This document shows positions 1 through 6,512 of a stretch of DNA of 16,295 bases, piece by piece. The stretch lies in contig RGUG01000008.1 of NCBI GenBank assembly GCA_010027915.1, positions 1-16,295 on the forward strand, written 5' to 3'. Origin of the DNA: a bacterium (lineage in GTDB: Bacteria > Margulisbacteria > Marinamargulisbacteria > SXXA01). Positions within the stretch are counted from its first letter, which is position 1. Each line of letters begins with the position of its first letter. Position numbers and translations under genes: made by a program. The notes beneath the pieces were generated by a model, which had not been told where the DNA came from, did not search any database, and saw nothing but the letters and a program-made list of their open reading frames with translations.

Positions 1-1
1 C

Positions 2-499
2 GTTATTGGCCAGTTGTCAGTTGAGGCGTATTTTTCGTCACGTACTGACCCGTCAGCACCGGAACAAGACATCGAATACCGGCTGACCCGCTTACCTTTT
101 GATCGCATTCACACCTTGTATCAGGCAATTCATCACCTTACCCAACATTGGGACGATGCGGTGTCGTATTTGAGCCACTTGCATCATGCCCATCCAGACG
201 TGGCTCGGTTGGCCCTTCGGTATGCCATGAACCATGCCCCCGAACCAGCTGATCCTCGGTTGGTTCGGAAGCGGGTTGCTTATTTGCATTATCGTCACCT
301 ATCCGGTGAGATGGATCCTCGCCGAACCATCGACACACTTCGACATGATGTGGCGAGGGCCCAAGGGTTATGGTGCGATCCTGCGACCCCATCCGCTCAC
401 CGAGCGGTCGCACACGATTACCTCACCCGAGTATCTGAATTGTTTCCGAGTGGCTTAGACCATGTCCCATTCTCCCGATCCCTTCTGGATGGACCCTAA
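2..499 (+). CDS. Hypothetical protein, 3' end of a gene cut by the window start
   Basis: The reading frame is open from base 2, so this is the C-terminal part of a longer protein. A TTG at 14 is in frame but nothing shows that it is the start. About 165 codons are visible and end in TAA at 497-499. The product is His- and Arg-rich and looks all-helical, with amphipathic stretches and no membrane segment or catalytic motif that I recognise. It converges on rsmA. Its last 14 codons or so (from about 458) recur at 701-745, ending in a stop at the matching place, because the junction with rsmA is tandemly duplicated. I do not recognise the family and assign no function. It is likely a real gene, because the duplicate preserves frame and stop. 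Confidence 0.55.
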   Translation, partial: VIGQLSVEAYFSSRTDPSAPEQDIEYRLTRLPFDRIHTLYQAIHHLTQHWDDAVSYLSHLHHAHPDVARLALRYAMNHAPEPADPRLVRKRVAYLHYRHLSGEMDPRRTIDTLRHDVARAQGLWCDPATPSAHRAVAHDYLTRVSELFPSGLDHVPFSRSLLDGP

Positions 500-520
500 A
501 CCGATCCTGCTTCCCTTTCG

Positions 521-686
521 TCACGTAAGCCCTTTTGCCCCCCTATCCGGTGGTGCCCCGACGGGGCCAATGGGTGGTACAACACCCGCCATTCGGGCGT
601 GATTCGCCTCGTATGGATCCTGGGTCCTGGGTCACACGTCGTCGCATCGTGTCAAACCCAGATCAGCGAGTCAACCCTGTGGCCTT
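521..686 (-). pseudogene. Degenerate duplicate of the rsmA 3' end
   Basis: Read on the minus strand, this stretch reproduces the last 55 or so codons of rsmA, including a TGA at the same position (521-523) and the terminal residues KGLT. Compared with the intact copy it has a net 4-base deletion near 557-575, where CGATGACCGGGGCC in the gene corresponds to CGACGGGGCC here. This throws the reading frame. Other substitutions and indels follow. It has no start codon or upstream part of the gene, so it is a non-coding remnant. Homology ends near 686. Confidence 0.8.
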
Positions 687-700
687 GTCACCACACTTTG

Positions 701-745
701 GACCATGTCCCATTGTCCCGAGCCCATCCGGTGGTGCCCCAATAA
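701..745 (+). pseudogene. Duplicate of the last codons of the upstream plus-strand gene
   Basis: In the plus-strand frame this reads DHVPLSRAHPVVPQ and then TAA (743-745). The intact gene ends DHVPFSRSLLDGP and then TAA (497-499). The first eight residues are nearly identical and the tails have diverged. The piece has no start and lies downstream of a gene that already ended, so it is a dead fragment made by the junction duplication. Confidence 0.65.
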
Positions 746-765
746 CCGATCCTGCTTACCTTTCG

Positions 766-1575
766 TCACGTAAGCCCTTTGTCCGCCCTATCCGGTGGTG
801 CCCCGATGACCGGGGCCAATTGCTGGTACAACAGCCGCCATTCGTCATCCGTTAGTGCTTCGCCTCGTATGGATCCTAGGTCACACCGTCGTAGCATCGT
901 GTCAAACCCAGATAAGCGAGTCAGCCCCGGGGCCTTTAATAAGGCACTGGCAAGCGGTTTTCTCCGACCCCAAAACCCAGCCCTTACCATGCTAAAAAAT
1001 CGCTCGGAATGGGGAGGTAGTGGCCGATGATGTGGGATTAACTGAATCACCGACGAGCCTACCTTAGGAACCGGTGAAAACGATCGGGGACTCACAGCAA
1101 AGCAAAGGTGTACATCAAAATGAGCCCGCAGGTAGATGCCCAGCGAAGAATGAAACGGGCTGCCAGGACCATGGGCTATTTTTTTTGCAAATTCGGTTTG
1201 GACCATCACCGTCGCCTTTGTCAGGTGGGCACGATGGGTCGCCAAACACTTGAGGATGGGGGCTGAAATATAATAGGGAATGTTTGCTACCACTTGAAAG
1301 GGCGACAATGGGGGCCATAAGCCCGATGTGTCCAATACATCCCCCACAAAGAAATGCACCCGACTCATCACCGGCAATGTTAATGCCGTGGCCGTGACAC
1401 ATGCCTCATCAATTTCAAAGACATAAACGGGCACCCCCTGCTGGGATAAGGGCAAGGTTAACACCCCTTTCCCACAGCCAATCTCGACAATGGGAACCCC
1501 TGGCTCAATACACCGCATGATTTTATCGACAATATTGCGGTCATGTAAAAAAACTTGACCCCATTTAGCCCCCAT
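766..1575 (-). CDS. rsmA: 16S rRNA (adenine1518-N6/adenine1519-N6)-dimethyltransferase RsmA (KsgA)
   Basis: This enzyme transfers methyl groups from S-adenosylmethionine to two adjacent adenines in the 3'-terminal hairpin of 16S rRNA late in 30S assembly. The first residues (GAKWGQVFLHD) match the conserved RsmA opening. SAM motif I is EIGCGKGVLT (about residues 31-40) and is followed by an acidic FEID. The catalytic NxPY motif is NIPYYIS (about 98-104). FSPVPKVGSS and the RRKPL segment fit the C-terminal half. I chose the ATG at 1575 because GAGG lies 7 nt upstream. Another in-frame ATG at 1590 has no ribosome-binding site and would add five residues. The start overlaps the end of pdxA by 11 nt, so the two are probably translationally coupled, an order also known in proteobacteria. 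About 17 residues extend past the usual end, and this tail is the part duplicated at 521-686. Confidence 0.93.
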   Translation of the reverse strand: MGAKWGQVFLHDRNIVDKIMRCIEPGVPIVEIGCGKGVLTLPLSQQGVPVYVFEIDEACVTATALTLPVMSRVHFFVGDVLDTSGLWPPLSPFQVVANIPYYISAPILKCLATHRAHLTKATVMVQTEFAKKIAHGPGSPFHSSLGIYLRAHFDVHLCFAVSPRSFSPVPKVGSSVIQLIPHHRPLPPHSERFFSMVRAGFWGRRKPLASALLKAPGLTRLSGFDTMLRRCDLGSIRGEALTDDEWRLLYQQLAPVIGAPPDRADKGLT

Positions 1576-2548
1576 GATGACGCCTCGCATACTGCAATGC
1601 TGCGATCATTGATCCAGCATGTGCGGTGCCCTGCCACGCCCGATCAAACGCCGTGCCATGATCAGGAGACGAGCGCCCAATGGGTAGGCCCAAGGTCACA
1701 TTGACCGCATGATCAAATGCCACCAACTTTAATGGGCCCAACCCCTGGTCATGATACTGACACACCACCGCATCAAAATCCCCTTGATCAGCCCGTACAA
1801 ACACTGTATCAGCCGGTAAAGGATCGGTATACCGGGCCTGGGGATTTGCCTGCCGAATGGCTTGAATAGCAGGGGCAATGACCCGTGTTTCTTCATGTCC
1901 CAGTGCCCCCCCTTCTCCTGCATGGGGATTGAGGCCACATACCGCCACGCGTGGGGTCTTGATCCCCATCTGGTAGAGCCAGTGGGTGGTATGGTGTAAA
2001 CACCGACTCACCGCGTCGTGTGTGACCGCGCCTGGCACCTGAGACAAGGGAAGATGGACGGTGACCAGGGACACACAAAAACGAGGGCTATAAAACCCCA
2101 TGGTAGGGCTCACCCCATACCACCCACCCAAGAGGCTGGTATGATCCCCATATGGACTCCCTGCCATTTGCCAGGCTGCCTTACAAATCGGGGCGGTTAC
2201 CAGCCACCCCGACAACGCGTCCACCCATTGCAATGCGGTGATGAGGGCTTGATACGATGCCCTGCCATTCTCAAGGTGGGGTTGGGTCACCACCTGATCC
2301 GAGATGGGATAAGGATCCACCCACGACACCGGGCAAGACAACGGGGTGGGCATATGATCGGATCGATACTCAGGTGCCAGACGGTCCCAGTCATCTTTTA
2401 AGAGGGGATGATGCCGCACCCACCACGGGCCCACAATGAGCACCGGCGGCAGGGAGTCAGACGTCCACAACGAAACCAAGGCGCGGGTCACCACTTCGGG
2501 GCCAATGCCACCGGGGTCACCCAGTGTGATCACCAACGGGTTATTCAT
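1565..2548 (-). CDS. pdxA: 4-hydroxythreonine-4-phosphate dehydrogenase PdxA
   Basis: PdxA oxidises 4-phosphohydroxy-L-threonine, and the product enters pyridoxal phosphate synthesis through the DXP-dependent pathway. At 327 residues the length is normal. The N-terminus carries GDPGGIGPE (10-18). The three metal-binding histidines fall in conserved blocks: GDHTSLLG (H136), GLNPHAGEGG (H209) and YHDQGL (H266). The C-terminal block around 283-300 contains VNVTLGLPIGRSSPDHGT, typical of the family. The ATG at 2548 agrees with the usual start just before the first beta-strand. I see no clear Shine-Dalgarno sequence in front of it. It is the first gene of the pair with rsmA. The surA gene that often precedes pdxA in proteobacteria is absent. 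The region upstream is non-coding. Confidence 0.95.
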   Translation of the reverse strand: MNNPLVITLGDPGGIGPEVVTRALVSLWTSDSLPPVLIVGPWWVRHHPLLKDDWDRLAPEYRSDHMPTPLSCPVSWVDPYPISDQVVTQPHLENGRASYQALITALQWVDALSGWLVTAPICKAAWQMAGSPYGDHTSLLGGWYGVSPTMGFYSPRFCVSLVTVHLPLSQVPGAVTHDAVSRCLHHTTHWLYQMGIKTPRVAVCGLNPHAGEGGALGHEETRVIAPAIQAIRQANPQARYTDPLPADTVFVRADQGDFDAVVCQYHDQGLGPLKLVAFDHAVNVTLGLPIGRSSPDHGTAFDRAWQGTAHAGSMIAALQYARRHHGG

Positions 2549-2920
2549 GGGGTGATTGTCGCTGATTGGATGGGGAGAATCAAGGGGGCACCGCCCACCT
2601 CGATCGCCTCACGCTGGATACCATGTCCATCCCCGCTGCATCATGGGACCATCACGTGCCATACCCCATCAAAAAAAGAAGCGACCACCATATCCCATGC
2701 CCTTTACCCCATCACCACCGATCCAAGGCGTGACGACAACGGGGTATTAGCCCAGCTACAGATGGGCCATACCAGGTAAGGGCCACCCCAGTCTACGATT
2801 CAATCCTAATCCTGGGCATCATGGCCCTTACCATGCATCACAATCGATCGATGTATTGGGTGGCCATTTTATCCGATACACCCATCAGACAACAGAAAAC
2901 CCGATACATGGAGACATGCG
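2549..2920. other. Intergenic region between divergent pdxA and the large plus-strand ORF
   Basis: No convincing gene is present. The longest frames (for example 2408-2779 on the plus strand, overlapping pdxA) have no ribosome-binding site and unnatural composition, and stops break the minus-strand frames. The region should hold promoters for both divergent genes, but I could not pick a -35/-10 pair above noise. Its main feature is the dyad at 2775-2832. Confidence 0.6.
2775..2832. promoter_or_regulatory. Long dyad symmetry, possible structured leader or operator
   Basis: GGTAAGGGCCA (2775-2785) is the exact reverse complement of TGGCCCTTACC (2822-2832), an 11-bp arm pair. Inside it CCCAG pairs with CTGGG, and further inside GATT pairs with AATC around a 7-nt loop, with small bulges. 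The whole 58-nt segment can fold into one long imperfect hairpin on either strand. No T-run follows on either side, so it is not a standard intrinsic terminator. It sits about 90 nt ahead of the candidate ATG of the large ORF and about 230 nt ahead of pdxA. Its function is unknown. A protein-binding site or mRNA leader structure are the obvious options. Confidence 0.45.
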
Positions 2921-2959
2921 ATGATACGCTGCACTTCCTCTTCTCACCTTCCTTCTAGT

Positions 2960-2967
2960 CCCCCCCC
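2960..2967 (+). repeat. Eight-C homopolymer at the 5' end of the large ORF
   Basis: A run of eight C residues lies between an ATG at 2921, which is preceded by GGAG at good spacing, and the long open frame. With eight Cs the ATG at 2921 is out of frame with the ORF and gives only about 64 codons. With seven Cs it would read straight into the large protein. The tract could be a slippage switch or a base-count error in the assembly. Confidence 0.5.
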
Positions 2968-2975
2968 ATTCCATT

Positions 2976-5900
2976 TTGTCTCTATTAGCCAACCTAAATC
3001 GAGCCCTTCATGCTATCAATCACCCCAGGAATCCCGGGCCAACAAACGCGTCGTGTATACCTCGTTGGGGCCGCCGGGCTCCTCACATCCCCTCTATCGA
3101 GGGGGTGGCCACTGAGATCATCGATTGGATCCGTCAGCCTCATCCGAATCAGTGGAGGTATGATGTCTTAACGATGAAGGACGCGGTGGAAATGCTGGTA
3201 CAATCTAATGATGTAACCGACGACATTAAAACAAGATGCATCCACGCGTTATGGGAGGCCATGGTAGCCCCTTCTCATCCTGAGATCCCCCAAGCGGTAC
3301 ATCCTGTTTTATTGGGCCTTCTATCGTGCCGCTCCGATGCGGTCAGACAGTGCATCGTCAATCAAATTCAAACCCACGAGCCATCGCTGACGAATGATGC
3401 AAAGACAGACTGGCGTCTACAATGGGGTGCCCCCCATTATGGGGTATCACCTGAGTATCTTGACCTGTTACATGGGTGGTTCCACGACGATCCAGCACAA
3501 CAAGCAACCATGGTTCAATCATGGGTCAACGCCGCTGTGTCTTCACAAACTCATCATTCGAATTGTATAAGGGCCATCACCCACCTGGTATGCCATCCGG
3601 TGACCCCACCCAATGGTAGTGCTGATGATCAGCCGACCGTTGATCATCAGGTTGATCATCAGCTTGTTATGCAAACCGTCACTACTATCAAGGGTGCGAT
3701 CCTCACTGGGTTGCCTGACTCCCCTCAAGTATCACGGGCCACCATGTGGATGGGGGTCCTCAACACACTCATGGCCTCTCCTCATATTGGAGTCGAGTCC
3801 AAACAATGGTTATTAGAGCAAGGCGTTGACCCCGTTGTCTTAACCGTTTTGATCGACCCCAAACAGACAATGCCACTGTGGACATATTTAGACACCAGTG
3901 CCCCTCTTGCCCCTTCATTTTTTGTTACGGCCCTGCAACAAGCGGATAGCCCATGGCAAAGGGTAGTATGCCAAGACCTATTGTCACGAACTAAGCAAAC
4001 GCGTGAAAAAGCCTCCCATTACTTTCGCGTTGCCCTTGGGCATCCCGGGTTGCCATTACCCATTAAACACGGCTTGATCACACAATCCATTGACCAATGC
4101 CGGCAACTATTTCCTCTTAATCGATGGGATAACGACGAATATCAGGTGATATTGACCCACATCAAGTATCTCCTCGACATTCAAGATAAACCGGGTGATC
4201 ACGGGTCCATCCGTTCGGTGTGGCAACAAGACAGTGGAATGGCCATTCAAGGCATCCTGTCCTTAATTGGGACGATTAGTACGGACGCTTATTATACCTC
4301 AACCAAACAGAGGGCCGTTATGCAACTGACTCTGATCGCCGCCGTATTGACTGACGCTCAGGACAACCTTCCCCTTCAAACACAACAGCTTGAGTGCATG
4401 TTGGAAGAGATGGGTAAAATGGACCCCTCCCTTTGCATCTGCCAGTCTTTACCCGATCCTTTTTTTGACATCGCAACCCGTGTTTACACGCAATCCAATC
4501 CCGACACAAAGGATCGTACGGGCTTGTTACTAATCGACTTTTTGAGACGTCATTCAAACCGTGGGAGGTTGTCAGAGAGGCTCTGTCGTGGGGATGAACA
4601 CGGCAATAGGATACGTCAACAACTGATCCGTGATACGTTAAATAACCATCGATCACCCGATATACGCCTTTTAATCGGTGCTTTGGGTGTATCTTCATCT
4701 GACTCTGGCATGTCAGTTGAGTCTAAACAGTCCATCCTGGTCCAGATGATTGAGTCCCATCACCCATTATGCCGGGAGGCTATTGAGCGCACACTGACAA
4801 GCCTGCAACCTGATGAGTGCACAGGACTCATGGATCGATTGGGTCATCACTGGAGGATAGCCTGTGCTTCAGGCCATGTCGTTCCCCACATTCGAATGTT
4901 GGCCACGCTGTTTCAGCACACGGATTATCAACGATGGCTCCAATTGCCCGGTGAAGAGGGCCAAAACTGGCAATCGTTCCTACTCACTACCATTCAACGA
5001 CTCCGTTCGCATGGTCATCAAAGCCCATCAGCTTATGAGGTTTATTTACAAACCCTGTCAACCTTGTTGACGGATGAGAATACCCCCCTTGAAATCAAAA
5101 AAGGGTTGTTACAAACCATGATGACATATGATGATGAGCCTATTAATAGGGTGTTTAAAGCAGGCGTGGATGCATTATGCCACACCAACACGCCTGAAAC
5201 CCATGCCGTTGTCGATGATTTGGGTGCCCACTGGATGAGCATCTTCACGACACCACATCACAGGAGCCGCTCTATCATGGCATTGCATCCCTATTGGATA
5301 GAAAAAAAAGGGGCTGATTGGCCTCTAGCTGAAAGTGCACTAGGTGACACATACCGACACCTCATGATGGCGTATATGAACTCTTACTCCACCGTACCAT
5401 CCATTCGTGACACCTATTTGGGATGGTTAAAAGAAGCCGCCAATCGGCTGTCTACCCCCCACAAGGTGACATTGTTTGGCCACATCGTGAACACCGCATC
5501 TCGTCATCCTCATGAACCTCCTGTTTTATTTAACGAGATTCTGTTGGAAGGGATCCACTCATGGTGTCGTACGATTCGTCAGAATGCCCAGCAAGCGAAT
5601 ACCACTCAAGTGGAGGCGAATCAAGCTGAACTGACCCAAGAAACTGCCCGTTTAGAAAATGCCATTCAAGCGGTGGCAGGCCACATCGTCACCCATATTC
5701 AGCACCATTATTCGGGTACACCCGCCCCGGTGTATTTTTATCATCCTTTTTTAACGGGTCCAACCCCCTCCACATCCTATTTACAAGAGTGGGCCCGACG
5801 TCACGATGCGTGGGGAAGAACATGGCGTCAGCACATCGTCCGTCACGCCCCTCACGACATCCTTACCCCGATAGTCGAGACGACACTACAAGACCCTGCC

Positions 5901-6506
5901 GTTCCAACCGACGTCAAAGACGATCTGTTGGTGCTGCTGATTGAAACCAATCAATCGCCTCGTTTGAGCCAACACACTCTAAAACAGTTGGACCAAGCCA
6001 CTCTAGAACAATGGGTAAGAGGGGCATTTCCTGATCCTAGTATGGAGATATCACCCCGGCTCCATACCTTACTGGGTAAGGCCCTGCCCACCATGTCTTA
6101 CCCCATAAGGATCGATGACCACACAGCCGATATGCTGATTGATCAGTTGGTGGGTACGGATCTTATCACGCTATCTCCCCTTTTAAACTTGACACCACCA
6201 CTTGAGGATAGCGATTCAACTCATTCACACGTAGCTAATTTACGTGTTTTATTTTATCGAGAGGGGGTGAGGGTATTTATTCACAATCAGATTCAAGCCG
6301 TACGAAAGAATTCAGAGGGATACACCGAATTTAGACCCTATCCTCACTTTAAGATAGAAGAATTGATAACTTTATCCACGCTCCAATCCGCATTGGTAAC
6401 ACGCCTTCTTGCCATAAAAGCCAATGCGACCTCATTTGAGGCCACCCGCCAGGGTTCCCTCTTGCGTCTTTTACAGGGTCAACCGGATAGTACCCCACCC
6501 AACTGA
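2976..6506 (+). CDS. Large alpha-helical (HEAT/ARM-like) protein of unknown function
   Basis: This ORF of about 1176 codons encodes a protein that appears helical throughout, with regularly spaced amphipathic helix pairs of 30-45 residues (for example IKTRCIHALWEAM, PLEIKKGLLQTMMTYDD, PTDVKDDLLVLLIETN). That suggests an alpha-solenoid. A Gln/Glu-rich helix near residues 865-905 may form a coiled coil. I see no membrane segment, catalytic motif or known domain, and I do not recognise the family. The start is uncertain. The frame opens after a stop at 2922-2924, the first in-frame start codon is TTG 2976 without a ribosome-binding site, and a better-placed ATG at 2921 is one frame off because of the 8-C tract. 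An ATG at 3174 is another option. It is the only plus-strand gene between pdxA and ileS and ends 6 nt from the convergent ileS stop. The uninterrupted length makes it certainly coding. Confidence 0.75.
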   Translation: MSLLANLNRALHAINHPRNPGPTNASCIPRWGRRAPHIPSIEGVATEIIDWIRQPHPNQWRYDVLTMKDAVEMLVQSNDVTDDIKTRCIHALWEAMVAPSHPEIPQAVHPVLLGLLSCRSDAVRQCIVNQIQTHEPSLTNDAKTDWRLQWGAPHYGVSPEYLDLLHGWFHDDPAQQATMVQSWVNAAVSSQTHHSNCIRAITHLVCHPVTPPNGSADDQPTVDHQVDHQLVMQTVTTIKGAILTGLPDSPQVSRATMWMGVLNTLMASPHIGVESKQWLLEQGVDPVVLTVLIDPKQTMPLWTYLDTSAPLAPSFFVTALQQADSPWQRVVCQDLLSRTKQTREKASHYFRVALGHPGLPLPIKHGLITQSIDQCRQLFPLNRWDNDEYQVILTHIKYLLDIQDKPGDHGSIRSVWQQDSGMAIQGILSLIGTISTDAYYTSTKQRAVMQLTLIAAVLTDAQDNLPLQTQQLECMLEEMGKMDPSLCICQSLPDPFFDIATRVYTQSNPDTKDRTGLLLIDFLRRHSNRGRLSERLCRGDEHGNRIRQQLIRDTLNNHRSPDIRLLIGALGVSSSDSGMSVESKQSILVQMIESHHPLCREAIERTLTSLQPDECTGLMDRLGHHWRIACASGHVVPHIRMLATLFQHTDYQRWLQLPGEEGQNWQSFLLTTIQRLRSHGHQSPSAYEVYLQTLSTLLTDENTPLEIKKGLLQTMMTYDDEPINRVFKAGVDALCHTNTPETHAVVDDLGAHWMSIFTTPHHRSRSIMALHPYWIEKKGADWPLAESALGDTYRHLMMAYMNSYSTVPSIRDTYLGWLKEAANRLSTPHKVTLFGHIVNTASRHPHEPPVLFNEILLEGIHSWCRTIRQNAQQANTTQVEANQAELTQETARLENAIQAVAGHIVTHIQHHYSGTPAPVYFYHPFLTGPTPSTSYLQEWARRHDAWGRTWRQHIVRHAPHDILTPIVETTLQDPAVPTDVKDDLLVLLIETNQSPRLSQHTLKQLDQATLEQWVRGAFPDPSMEISPRLHTLLGKALPTMSYPIRIDDHTADMLIDQLVGTDLITLSPLLNLTPPLEDSDSTHSHVANLRVLFYREGVRVFIHNQIQAVRKNSEGYTEFRPYPHFKIEELITLSTLQSALVTRLLAIKANATSFEATRQGSLLRLLQGQPDSTPPN

Positions 6507-6512
6507 TGGGTA

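Larger units (their letters stand above)
458..936. repeat. Tandem duplication of a convergent gene junction (period about 243 bp)
   Basis: Copy A (about 458-686) and copy B (about 701-936) match at most positions by eye, with small indels. Shared landmarks are GACCATGTCCCATT (458 and 701), CCGATCCTGCTT, CTTTCGTCACGTAAGCCC, ATCCGGTGGTGCCCC (545 and 790) and ATCGTGTCAAACCCAGAT. Each copy holds the 3' end of the plus-strand gene and the 3' end of rsmA. The intact plus-strand gene ends in copy A, and intact rsmA ends in copy B. Between them lie one dead tail of each. That is the layout expected from one tandem duplication across the junction. A third copy of ATCCGGTGGTGCCCC at 726-740 suggests a later small rearrangement or conversion. 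Confidence 0.85.

Noticed and set aside
2408..2779. Plus-strand frame of about 123 codons overlapping the pdxA start
   Set aside because: It lies antisense to the conserved N-terminus of PdxA, has no ribosome-binding site and an unnatural composition rich in His, Pro and Arg.
3619..3665. Repeated TTGATCATCAG and its inverse inside the large ORF
   Set aside because: It is a local low-complexity repeat that encodes Asp-His-Gln repeats in frame, and nothing suggests a mobile or regulatory site.
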